DNA from: Ruminococcus sp.
Lineage (GTDB): Bacteria > Bacillota_A > Clostridia > Oscillospirales > Ruminococcaceae
DNA: 64,000 nucleotides
Direction: 5' to 3'
Assembly: GCA_017480485.1 (NCBI GenBank)
Contig: JAFVAN010000039.1
Span: 24,764-88,763 of the forward strand
Part shown: in pieces, positions 40,623 through 49,530 of the stretch
Layout of the letters: every line of letters starts with the position of its first letter
Numbering within the stretch: position 1 is the first letter of the stretch
The notes under the pieces: generated by a model
The model's input: only the letters and a program-made list of their open reading frames with translations
The model's database searches: none
Told to the model about the DNA's origin: nothing
Translations under genes and position numbers: made by a program

Positions 40623-42947
40623 ATGCCCGATATAAATGAAAGGATGCGCGGCTATCAGCCCCTGTGGGGCAGTTGGAATAACGACGCTTATTTAGGCGGC
40701 AGCAGCTCCGCTGCGCTGTTCCGCCTGCGGCAGGACACGGGCGGAGAACGGAGGTATTCGGCGGTGGCCGTTATCCCCGCCATCTACACCACCGGTCTGC
40801 CGGATACGAATTTTGCAAGAGAACAGTTTATTGAGCAGCAGAAGGCGCTGGCCTCGCGGGAGATAAAAGAGATGTACACCCTGCGCGGCAAGCCCTATCT
40901 TGTGCAGTGCCTTGCCGACCAAAGGATAAATGTATACGACACCAACGGCGGGCTCATCGGTTACGACCTGCTGCTGCAAACAGAGCTATACGGCTCCCTT
41001 AGGTCATACCTCAACGAGAGCGGGCCTCTGTCGGCGCGGGCCGTGAGCATACTGGCGGTGCAGCTTGCAACGGCTCTGCGGTCCCTGCACTCTGCGGGGC
41101 TGCTGCACGGGCGGCTGAACCCCGACTGCTTACAGATCGACCGGGGCGGGAATTACATACTCGGCGGCTATGGCCTGCTTTCGCGGACCATCCCTCAGGG
41201 AGCCTCTGCTGCGGCGGGAGTGGCCTACATGGCCCCCGAGGTGTGGCTGGCCGGCAAGTCCACGACGGCCTGCACAGTTGCATCCGATGTTTTTTCCTAT
41301 GGCATGACCCTCTATTACCTGCTGAACAACAACACCCTGCCGTTGGTGCCGATGGGCGGCGCCTTGAAGGACGAGGAGGATGCTATCTATGCCCGACTGA
41401 ACGGGCGGGGCTTCCCCGAGCCCGCAAACGGCAGCAGAGAGCTTAAAGCCATCGTTATGCGCTGTCTGGCCTACGACCCCGACAGCAGGTTCAAAAGCTT
41501 TGACGAGGTTCTGTCGGCACTGAACGCCGCGGAGAGGCCCGCAGCACCTGTTGCTCCTGTAGTGACAGCGACTCCCGCTCCTCCCGCTGCGCCCCCCGAA
41601 AGACTGCCATATCCCGCAGAAAGCGCCCACGCCGAGGAAGAGGAATATGACGATGAGGACGACGAGGAAAGCGATATCAGATATAATTCCAGATTAAAGA
41701 GCATGGCGCTTATCATCTTTGCGGTGCTGATCGTTTTTATGACGGCAATGGTGCTGATAATGCTGTTCGTGTTCAAGAAGGAGCACGAAGGCTCATCCTC
41801 GACACCGAGGGAAACGACGGCTCCCGCAGCCTTTGAGGACAGCGAGGAAGACCTGCCCGCAGCGACAACCACCACGACAACCACCTCAGAGGCCGAGTCT
41901 GCCCCTGATCCCGAAGAGCTGTACATACCGAAAAAGCTCGAGCACCTTAAATCCCGCTACATTACCAACGCGGGCACCTCTGCCAAGGAGATAGAGCTTA
42001 GATACGGCCCGGGCGGCAGCTACGGAGTTATCAAGGACAAGGCCATCCCCACAGGCACAAAGGTAGACATCTATGCCGAGGAGGTAGACCCGACCACCCT
42101 TGACACCTGGGGATTTCTGACCTATGATGGCACTCGCTGCTGGGTTAACGAAAAGTATATGTCCGAGATAGTCGAGCCCGACGACATCAGCTTTCTGCGC
42201 ACAATGTTCGTTAACACGGACGATGATGACCTGACCCTGCGCACAGGCCCGGGCTATGAATATGACGTTATACTTGAGATCCCTATGCACGACGACGTTG
42301 ACGTTTACGCCGAGCAGTTCCTGAGCGAGGAACAGGAGACCTGGTGCTACGTTACCTACAAGAAGAAGTGGGGCTGGGTGAACGGCACATATCTCGGGAA
42401 CATGGCCGACAAGGACAGAGCAACCGAAACGACAACGACCACTACAACAACTACTACGACCACCACCACTCCCCCGTCCATCCCCGCCGAGGTCACCGAG
42501 GATAGCCCCTTTACTCTGGCCTACGCCACCAGTACGCTCTATGAGGACACCACCAGCTACAGCGCAAAATATGCCATTGACGGAAGCTCCTCCACCTGCT
42601 GGGCAGAGGGCGAGGACGGCAGCGGCATAGATCAGAGCATCACCATCGCCACGGAAGACGGCTACGAGGTGGATGTTAATACCATCTACATCGCCAACGG
42701 CCTGCTCTCCAGCGAAAAGAGCTTCTATAACAACAACAGAGTGAAGAGATGCATCATCAGCTTCTCCGACGGAAGATATGTCGATGTTGAGCTGGACGGA
42801 GAATATACGGGCCAGCCCTGCAGGGTAAACCTTAACGAGACCGTAAGCACAAGCTCCATAACCATAACCATCCAGTCGGTCTATTACGGTGAAAAGTACG
42901 ACGATACCTGCATCTCCGAGATCTCGGCAGCTTACCTGCCCTACTGA
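40623..42947 (+). CDS. Membrane-anchored pseudokinase with SH3b and discoidin-like domains
   Basis: The 774-residue protein begins with a kinase fold (about residues 15-300). Key residues are missing: the beta-3 Lys (RYSAVAVIP has none), the HRD Asp (HGRLNPD, residues 162-168) and the DFG motif (LGGYG, 180-184); APE (AYMAPEVW) and SDVFSYG remain. It is therefore probably catalytically dead. A Pro-rich region, a very acidic stretch and one membrane helix (about 360-384) follow. Outside lie a short Thr linker, two SH3b-like domains (about 445-515 and 526-595), a 14-Thr linker, and a C-terminal discoidin-like domain. The outside part probably binds wall or glycan. GAAGGAGATG supports the start. 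Confidence 0.85.
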   Translation: MPDINERMRGYQPLWGSWNNDAYLGGSSSAALFRLRQDTGGERRYSAVAVIPAIYTTGLPDTNFAREQFIEQQKALASREIKEMYTLRGKPYLVQCLADQRINVYDTNGGLIGYDLLLQTELYGSLRSYLNESGPLSARAVSILAVQLATALRSLHSAGLLHGRLNPDCLQIDRGGNYILGGYGLLSRTIPQGASAAAGVAYMAPEVWLAGKSTTACTVASDVFSYGMTLYYLLNNNTLPLVPMGGALKDEEDAIYARLNGRGFPEPANGSRELKAIVMRCLAYDPDSRFKSFDEVLSALNAAERPAAPVAPVVTATPAPPAAPPERLPYPAESAHAEEEEYDDEDDEESDIRYNSRLKSMALIIFAVLIVFMTAMVLIMLFVFKKEHEGSSSTPRETTAPAAFEDSEEDLPAATTTTTTTSEAESAPDPEELYIPKKLEHLKSRYITNAGTSAKEIELRYGPGGSYGVIKDKAIPTGTKVDIYAEEVDPTTLDTWGFLTYDGTRCWVNEKYMSEIVEPDDISFLRTMFVNTDDDDLTLRTGPGYEYDVILEIPMHDDVDVYAEQFLSEEQETWCYVTYKKKWGWVNGTYLGNMADKDRATETTTTTTTTTTTTTTPPSIPAEVTEDSPFTLAYATSTLYEDTTSYSAKYAIDGSSSTCWAEGEDGSGIDQSITIATEDGYEVDVNTIYIANGLLSSEKSFYNNNRVKRCIISFSDGRYVDVELDGEYTGQPCRVNLNETVSTSSITITIQSVYYGEKYDDTCISEISAAYLPY

Positions 42948-42980
42948 CAGCACTCCCCTATTTTTCATATATTCACCTGC

Positions 42981-43024
42981 AAAACGGAACGGACTGCCGA
43001 AGCCTCGGCGGCCCGTTTTGTTTT
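42981..43024 (+). terminator. Terminator after the pseudokinase gene
   Basis: AAAACGG pairs with CCGTTTT around an inner GCCGA/TCGGC stem, ending in GTTTTAT. Confidence 0.82.
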
Positions 43025-43091
43025 ATCAAGAGCGAGCATCGGATGTTTAAATATCAACTGTACCGAAAAATGGACAGAAAGCGCCAGCGTA

Positions 43092-43120
43092 TTGATTTTG
43101 AGCATGGATTATGCTATAAT
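43092..43120 (+). promoter_or_regulatory. Sigma-A promoter of the yeh-like operon
   Basis: TTGATT and TATAAT are 17 bases apart, about 36 bases before the first gene. Confidence 0.82.
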
Positions 43121-43156
43121 ATAAACAGCTGAAAACAGACCGAAAGGAGAATCATC

Positions 43157-44257
43157 ATGCAGGAATACATCAAGCCACCCGTGGAGGTACGCTACAAGGA
43201 TGAACTGGCGGCCCTCGCCGCCGCTGACAAAGGCAGAAGGCCCGAAAACTGGAGGCTCTCTCCCGCCGCGGTGCGGACCTTTATCCTTGGCGGAGAGGCC
43301 GAGAAACCCGAGGGAACAGTCAAGATCAGCCGCAAGTTCTACGGCAACGATGCGCTGGTGGAGCGGGCGATAATCACGCTTGCGGGCAGCAGGGGGCTCA
43401 TGCTGGTGGGCGAGCCCGGCACGGCAAAGACCATGCTCTCTGAGCTGCTTTCTGCCGCCTGCTGCGGGGTGTCCACTAACACAGTCCAAGGCACCGCAGG
43501 AACCACCGAGGATATGATAAAATACAGCTGGAATTACGCGCTGCTGCTCTCTAAGGGACCCTGCCGCGAAGCGCTGGTTCCTTCTCCCCTGCTGATAGGA
43601 ATGGAGCGGGGCATCTTTGCCCGGTTTGAAGAGATCACTCGCACCCCAGCCGAGATACAGGACAGCCTGATCTCCGTTATGTCCGACCAGATCCTGAACA
43701 TTCCCGAGCTTGGGGATGAGGGGCTTGTGCTGGCGCGGGCGGGCTTCAACATAATCGGAACCGCAAATACCCGAGACAAGGGCGTAAACGAGATGTCGGG
43801 GGCGCTGAAAAGGCGCTTTAACTTCGAGACCGTGGAGCCCGTGCGGGACGTGCGGCTTGAAAAGGAGATAATCCTCAGGGAGGCCAGAGACCTTGCTGCC
43901 GCGGGTCACATCGACTGCCCTGTTGACCCGGATGTGGCGGAGCTGCTGGCCGTTACCTATCACGAGCTGCGGGAGGGCGTCACCGCCGAAGGAACCGTTG
44001 TGGAAAAGCCCGCCGCCGTTATGAGCACCGCCGAGGCTGTGTCGGTCTACTATCAGGCGCTCTGTCACGCTTGGTACTACGGCAGCGACAGGATAGAGCC
44101 CGCCGTGCTCACCGAGGGGCTTCTGGGCGCTGTCTGCAAGGAGAACAAGGACGACCTTCAAAAGCTGCGGGGCTACTTCAAGACCGCCGCCAAGGAAAAG
44201 AGCAAGGACGGTGACCTATGGAAAGAATATCTCGACACCGCAAAGCTGCTGAAATGA
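43157..44257 (+). CDS. yehL: MoxR-type AAA+ ATPase (YehL-like)
   Basis: The 366-residue ATPase has Walker A GEPGTAKT (residues 85-92), a Walker B region reading GIFARFEEITRTP near residue 155, sensor 1 GTANTRDKG near 196, and the arginine-containing ALKRRFNFE segment near 215. The FEE in place of the usual LDE is typical of this subgroup. MoxR ATPases remodel proteins together with vWA-domain partners; here such a partner is two genes downstream. AAAGGAG precedes the ATG. Its stop overlaps the next start (ATGA). Confidence 0.9.
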   Translation: MQEYIKPPVEVRYKDELAALAAADKGRRPENWRLSPAAVRTFILGGEAEKPEGTVKISRKFYGNDALVERAIITLAGSRGLMLVGEPGTAKTMLSELLSAACCGVSTNTVQGTAGTTEDMIKYSWNYALLLSKGPCREALVPSPLLIGMERGIFARFEEITRTPAEIQDSLISVMSDQILNIPELGDEGLVLARAGFNIIGTANTRDKGVNEMSGALKRRFNFETVEPVRDVRLEKEIILREARDLAAAGHIDCPVDPDVAELLAVTYHELREGVTAEGTVVEKPAAVMSTAEAVSVYYQALCHAWYYGSDRIEPAVLTEGLLGAVCKENKDDLQKLRGYFKTAAKEKSKDGDLWKEYLDTAKLLK

Positions 44258-46602
44258 AGCCCTTTGATAAAGAGGCGGGCTGCGTTTTCTTTCCTATTCG
44301 CCATCACAGCCCTGTATGCTCCTATCATCTGTTGCGGGCGGCGCGGGAGTACCGCCCCGAGGTGATACTTATCGAGGGACCGGAGGATGCCTGCGAGCTC
44401 ATTCCCGTGCTGACAAACGAAGACACAGAGCTGCCTGCTGCCATCTACTATTACTATAAGGACGCCAAAAAGCTTGTGAGCCCCGAGGGCGGGGATTATA
44501 GGTGCTATTATCCCTTTCTATATTCATCTCCCGAGATGAACGCCCTGCTGGCCGCCAAAGAGCTTGGGGTCGAGGCACGGTTCATTGACCTGCCCTACTA
44601 TGAGATACTTATTAACACCGAGGGCGGACGGGGCCTGCGGCGCGGCGGTAAGCAGAGCTACGCCGATGACAGCCGTTTAACAGGCGGCGACCTCTACAAA
44701 CGCCTCTGCGAAAAGACCGAGGTGCGAAGCTTCGAGGAATTCTGGGAGAAGTATTTCGAGATCTCCGGACTGGGGCTGCCTCCCGATGAGTTTATCCTGC
44801 AAATGTACAGCTACTGCGCCATGCTGCGGGAGCTGACGCCAATCGCCGAGCTTGAAGCCGACGGCACCATTGCAAGAGAGAGCTACATGGCAGCAAACAT
44901 CCGCAGCGAAATGAAAAAGCACAAGCGGGTGATGGTGGTTACAGGCGGCTTTCACACTCCCGCGCTAATGGAGCTCATCGGCAGCGAGTTCTCTGCCCCG
45001 AAGCTGCACAAGATACCCGAGGACTGCGCGGGGTGTTTTCCTGCGGCCTATTCCTACGAGGCAGCAGACGCGCTTCACGGCTATGCCTCGGGCATGAGCT
45101 ATCCATATTTTTACGACCGTATTTTCAAGAGGCTGTGCAGAGCCACCGAACCTAAAGGCATCTATGAGAGCGAGGCGCTGTCGCTGGTCATTAAGACCGC
45201 GAAGGAGTGCGCTGCGCGGGATATCGCTGTATCAACGGCAGATGTGGCGGCGGCCCAGAGCCTTATGACCGGGCTTGCAGCCCTGCGCGGCATACGCGAA
45301 TGTGGAATCGCCGAGGTCTTTGACGGGGTGACGGGTGCTTTCATAAAGGGCGAGAGGACCATCTCCTCTTCCCTGCCGCTGGACATTCTTTCTAAGCTTG
45401 CCACCGGCGACGGCGTCGGCAGAATAGGCGATAAGGCCCACACCCCGCCCCTCGTTGCGGACTTTGAGGAGCAGTGCAGGCTTCTGAGGCTAAAGCACAA
45501 CACAGCCGTGCCGCAGGAGGTAGTCTGCGGGCTGTTCACCAGTGCAAAGGGACTGGCCATGAGTCGGTTCTTTCACAGGATGGAATTCCTTGGGACAGGT
45601 TTCTGCGAGATGCTGAAGGGCCCGAACCTGCGGGCAGGGCGGGACCGAAACCGCGTACGTGAGGAGTGGCGCTACAGGCGCAGTCCTGCTGTTGATGCAG
45701 CCCTGATAGACCGAACTGTTGACGGCTTCACCATCGAGGACGCCTGCAAAAGCATAGCCTCTCGCAGGTTCGGGGCCGAGCAACGCTGCGGAGAGGCCGC
45801 TGGGCTGGCGGTGGACTGCTTTCTTATGGGCATTAGCATTGACAACGGGCTGAGCCGCCTGACGGTGCTGACCTCCTCTGACGGAGACATATTCTCAGTT
45901 GGCCGCGCACTGGGGCATTTCAGGACCCTACTGGCCCTCAGAGAGCTCTACGACTGCGAGGATGAGGCGCTGCTGCCTCTGGTGGAGCTTTGCTTTGACA
46001 AGCTGGTGCTGATGCTGCCCTCCACGGCAAACGTTGCAGACGAGCAGTCCGAGGAGCTCTGCGGGATAATGCGGCAGCTCTGCGCCCTTGTTGACACAAT
46101 GCTGACAGACCGCAGGGCGGCGATCACGCAGGCTCTCACAGAGCTGACATTGCAGAAGGACAAGCACCCTGCGGTCTACGGGGCGGCAATGGGGCTGCTC
46201 TGCGCCTCCGACACCTCGCGCCAGACCGAGGCCGAGCAGGCCATGCGAGGCTATCTGAACGGTACCCTCGCCGTGAAAAAGCAGGGCGCCGAATACCTTA
46301 AAGGTCTTTTTTCTACTGCGCGGGACATAGTCTTTGCAGAAAACGATTTTCTAAAAATGACAGACGAGCTGCTGACAGGCATGAGCAGCGAGGATTTTAT
46401 AGAGATACTGCCCTCAATGAGGCTGGCCTTCAGCTACTTTACGCCGCAGGAGATAAGCGAGACCGCCAAGGCTGTGGCCGGGCTCTACGATGCCGAGGGA
46501 GAGAGCCTGTTATATGACGAGAGCATAGACGAGGGGCTGCTGCTTTTTGGCAGAGCACTTGACCGCGAGATAGCCGCGGCAATGGAGGTGGAGAGCAGAT
46601 GA
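44254..46602 (+). CDS. yehM: DUF5682 family protein (YehM-like)
   Basis: The product is about 782 residues. It begins with CVFFPIRHHSPVCSYHLL and VILIEGPEDACELIP, the N-terminal hallmark of DUF5682, and contains VMVVTGGFHTPAL near residue 230. The remainder is largely helical. The ATG at 44254 overlaps the preceding stop; an in-frame ATG at 44218 (GGTGA just upstream) is an alternative start. The biochemical role is unknown. Its fixed place between a MoxR ATPase and a vWA protein, in E. coli and here, points to one complex. Confidence 0.85.
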   Translation: MKPFDKEAGCVFFPIRHHSPVCSYHLLRAAREYRPEVILIEGPEDACELIPVLTNEDTELPAAIYYYYKDAKKLVSPEGGDYRCYYPFLYSSPEMNALLAAKELGVEARFIDLPYYEILINTEGGRGLRRGGKQSYADDSRLTGGDLYKRLCEKTEVRSFEEFWEKYFEISGLGLPPDEFILQMYSYCAMLRELTPIAELEADGTIARESYMAANIRSEMKKHKRVMVVTGGFHTPALMELIGSEFSAPKLHKIPEDCAGCFPAAYSYEAADALHGYASGMSYPYFYDRIFKRLCRATEPKGIYESEALSLVIKTAKECAARDIAVSTADVAAAQSLMTGLAALRGIRECGIAEVFDGVTGAFIKGERTISSSLPLDILSKLATGDGVGRIGDKAHTPPLVADFEEQCRLLRLKHNTAVPQEVVCGLFTSAKGLAMSRFFHRMEFLGTGFCEMLKGPNLRAGRDRNRVREEWRYRRSPAVDAALIDRTVDGFTIEDACKSIASRRFGAEQRCGEAAGLAVDCFLMGISIDNGLSRLTVLTSSDGDIFSVGRALGHFRTLLALRELYDCEDEALLPLVELCFDKLVLMLPSTANVADEQSEELCGIMRQLCALVDTMLTDRRAAITQALTELTLQKDKHPAVYGAAMGLLCASDTSRQTEAEQAMRGYLNGTLAVKKQGAEYLKGLFSTARDIVFAENDFLKMTDELLTGMSSEDFIEILPSMRLAFSYFTPQEISETAKAVAGLYDAEGESLLYDESIDEGLLLFGRALDREIAAAMEVESR

Positions 46603-47756
46603 ACAAGAGCGAAGAGCTTGACCGCAGGATAGCCATCAACCGCTGGCGGCTTGTGCTTGGCAGCAGGTCGGACCGCAGCTTGGACTTTGGCGGCAGCAGC
46701 CGTGAGCTTAAGCAGCTGCGGGACATGGAGGAGCTGCTTGACTACCTCTACGGTCACGCCCAGGGGGACGACGTTCGCGAAGAGGGCAGTCAGAGCCGAG
46801 AGGGCGGCAGCGGGCCATCGCATCTGACGGCTGCAAAGTGGATAACCCGAGTGCGTAAGCTTTTTCCGCGCCAGACCGCAGAGGTGCTGGAGCGCCACGC
46901 CCTTGACGAATTTCGCATGACGGATCTGCTGACGGACAAAAAGATACTTGAACAGATGAAACCCGACATGGCCCTGCTGAAAACAATCCTCCAGCTAAAG
47001 CACCTGATGAAGGGCGAGGTGCTGGAGACCGCCCGCAAGATCGCAAGGCATGTGGCCGATGAGCTTAGGAAAAAGCTTGAGCAGAACACAAAGCAGTCCC
47101 TGACGGGGCGGCTTGACCGAAGCCTGCAAAGCCCTGTTCACTCGGCACGCAATCTGGACATCAAAAAGACCGTGCGGCGGAACCTGAAAAACTTTGACAC
47201 CGAACGTGGCCAGCTGGTGCTAAAGGACGTTTATTTCTCCGGCAGGATAAAAAAATACAACAAAAAGACCATCATCATCGCCATTGACGAGAGCGGCTCA
47301 ATGGCGGGGTCCATCATCTACAGTGCGGTGATGGCGCAGATAATCTCGCAGCTGCCCTTTGCGGATGTGCGGCTGGTGATCTTTGACACCAGCATAGTGG
47401 ACCTCTCGGAGGAGGCAGGAGACCCCGCACAGGTGCTGATGAGCGTTCAGCTGGGGGGCGGCACGGACATAGCGAGGGCGCTTGGCTACTGCGAGACTCT
47501 GATACAGACTCCGCGGGACACCTGCGTGCTGTGTGTAACAGACCTTTACGAGGGTGGCTCCCGCAGGCAGCTGCTGAACACCTCGAAAAACATCATCACA
47601 TCGGGGGCAAAGCTGAGCTTTCTGACCGCTCTTGACGAGCAATCGAACCCGGCCTACGACAAGGCACTGGGGCAAAAGCTGGCGGACGCAGGGGCCTTTG
47701 TGGGCGCCCTGACCCCGGATATGCTGGGAGATTACATCGGAAGGCTTTTAGGCTGA
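46599..47756 (+). CDS. yehP: vWA domain protein (YehP-like)
   Basis: The 385-residue protein has a helical N-terminal half and a C-terminal von Willebrand A domain (about 222-385). The metal-site motif is DESGS (residues 230-234), with further sites LGGGTDIARA near residue 287 and the VTDLYEGG segment near 311. It is a CoxE/YehP-type partner of MoxR ATPases. Its ATG overlaps the preceding stop by four bases. Presumably the vWA domain recruits the MoxR ATPase to its substrate. Confidence 0.9.
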   Translation: MNKSEELDRRIAINRWRLVLGSRSDRSLDFGGSSRELKQLRDMEELLDYLYGHAQGDDVREEGSQSREGGSGPSHLTAAKWITRVRKLFPRQTAEVLERHALDEFRMTDLLTDKKILEQMKPDMALLKTILQLKHLMKGEVLETARKIARHVADELRKKLEQNTKQSLTGRLDRSLQSPVHSARNLDIKKTVRRNLKNFDTERGQLVLKDVYFSGRIKKYNKKTIIIAIDESGSMAGSIIYSAVMAQIISQLPFADVRLVIFDTSIVDLSEEAGDPAQVLMSVQLGGGTDIARALGYCETLIQTPRDTCVLCVTDLYEGGSRRQLLNTSKNIITSGAKLSFLTALDEQSNPAYDKALGQKLADAGAFVGALTPDMLGDYIGRLLG

Positions 47757-47764
47757 GGTGAGAA

Positions 47765-49528
47765 ATGATAGAGAACACTTTACTTGCTGCGGCGCTGGCG
47801 GCGGCTGATGAAAATTCGCTGATCTCCCTGTCTAACAAGGGGCTTTATAAGCGCGCCTGCAAGGACGTTGAAGGGGTATCGGCGGGATATTCGGAGAAGG
47901 ACGGCGGCATCAGCATAGCGGTAGGCGGCGAGGATTGTTTGATCAAAGCGCCTCTTGCCGAGAGCCGATGCAGCTGTCCCGCTCGTGGGGTGTGCAGGCA
48001 CATCCTCGGGGGGATACTTATACTCAGGCGGGAGATATTTGACGGCGCCGCTCCTGCGGGCCCGCCTCGTGAGGAGCAGAAAACTGAGGTACCTCCCGCC
48101 CCCGAACTGACCCCGGAGCCCGAAGCAGAGACGGCAAAAGGCAAACACACTCTCTCGGCTGACGATGCGAAAGAGGTGAGAGCCTGCTGCGCCGACGGGC
48201 TTGGTCAGCTTGGCGGGGTGCTGGCACGGGGGCTGGTGCGGTCCGATGCATCCATGGCTGACGGGCTGGAACTGGCGGCTGTCAGGGCTCACGCCGCAAG
48301 GATGGCGGACGCCGAACGGCAGCTCCGCGCCCTGAGCGGGAGGCTCACAGACTGCGGGGCAAGGCGGGCGTCCTTCGATGCGGCGGCCTTTGCAAGACAG
48401 CTGTGCCGATGTGCCGAACTGCTGCTTCAGCTCTCCCGAGAGGGAGTGACAGAGGAGAATCTTGGCACCTTCCGAAAGACCTACGAGCCCTACGAGGGAA
48501 ATTTGGATCTGCTGCCTATCGGGCAGCGGGAGGTCAGCGGCGGCGAATATTTGGGTAACATCTATTATTTTTTGAACACCAACCGCCGCGCCAAGGAGCG
48601 TTTCCTGACCTACTCGGACCTGCGGCCCGCCTTCTACGAAAACTCGCCGAAAAGGCGCATAGGCTCGCCGCCCGTATGGGGCCTCGGGGTGCCGCTTAAA
48701 AAGGTAATGCACGAGCGGCTGGTTCTTGCCGGGGCAAAGCTCAGCGGCAGCCAGCTCTCGAGCTCCAACGACACGGTGGTGCTTTCGAGAAAAAAAGCCG
48801 TGCTTGACTGCCCCGAGCTCAGGGATATGCTGGTGACCGACCTGCGGGAGATAGTTTTTGCCCTCAACGAGGAAGACGAGGGGGAGAAGCTTTTTCTTAT
48901 CCACCCCTCGGCTCTGGTGAGGTACGGCTTTGACAAGTACACTCAGGTGTTCACCATGACCATCAGGGACAAGCTCGGCAGGTGCATGGATGCCGAGATA
49001 AAATATCGTGCCGAGACAAAACAGCTTGTGGCACAGCTGGAGGAGGTCTGCAAGAAGCTTATAGACAGGCCCGAGGGCTGGTCGATGCTGGCCTCGGCAA
49101 GGCTGGAGGGCGGGCGCGCGGTGCTCTATCCCATAGAGGTCTACGACTTTCTCTGGCGAGAGGGCGACCACAGATTTACACTGCCCTCGGAGGCAACCGT
49201 CACCGAACAGGACGCCGCCCACGCCGAGAAGCTGTTGAAGCTTATAACAGAGCTGGAAGACAGCCTGATACACACGGTGCGAAGCGGCCTGACCTCTGCA
49301 CAGGAGGGAAACGAGGCCCTTTTGGAACAGCTTGGCCGCCGGGGCCTCGAGAAGCTTCGCGCTCTTTCCGAGGACTACTTCAAGGCGGCGGACAGCTACC
49401 GACACAGCACAGCAGCTAATGGCGAAGAAGCCCTTGTAAGAATGTCGGCGGTCATGAGATATATAAAAATAGCAAAACAAAGGCTGGGGCTGATCTCGGC
49501 TATAAATAAAATGAACACGGAGGGATAA
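47765..49528 (+). CDS. yehQ: SWIM zinc-finger protein (YehQ-like)
   Basis: The 587-residue protein has a SWIM zinc finger near its start: Cys 69, Cys 71, Cys 77 and His 79 (C-x-C-x5-C-x-H). A Glu/Pro-rich linker (about 95-125) and a long mostly helical remainder follow. SWIM fingers bind DNA or protein. GAGGTGAG precedes the ATG, 8 bases after the vWA stop. It corresponds in position and architecture to E. coli YehQ. No catalytic motif is visible. Confidence 0.85.
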   Translation: MIENTLLAAALAAADENSLISLSNKGLYKRACKDVEGVSAGYSEKDGGISIAVGGEDCLIKAPLAESRCSCPARGVCRHILGGILILRREIFDGAAPAGPPREEQKTEVPPAPELTPEPEAETAKGKHTLSADDAKEVRACCADGLGQLGGVLARGLVRSDASMADGLELAAVRAHAARMADAERQLRALSGRLTDCGARRASFDAAAFARQLCRCAELLLQLSREGVTEENLGTFRKTYEPYEGNLDLLPIGQREVSGGEYLGNIYYFLNTNRRAKERFLTYSDLRPAFYENSPKRRIGSPPVWGLGVPLKKVMHERLVLAGAKLSGSQLSSSNDTVVLSRKKAVLDCPELRDMLVTDLREIVFALNEEDEGEKLFLIHPSALVRYGFDKYTQVFTMTIRDKLGRCMDAEIKYRAETKQLVAQLEEVCKKLIDRPEGWSMLASARLEGGRAVLYPIEVYDFLWREGDHRFTLPSEATVTEQDAAHAEKLLKLITELEDSLIHTVRSGLTSAQEGNEALLEQLGRRGLEKLRALSEDYFKAADSYRHSTAANGEEALVRMSAVMRYIKIAKQRLGLISAINKMNTEG

Positions 49529-49530
49529 AA

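Noticed and set aside
47780..49480. A 566-codon minus-strand frame opposite the SWIM gene
   Set aside because: It mirrors the codon structure of the real gene, has no sensible domain, and the plus-strand gene has its SWIM motif, ribosome site and operon context.
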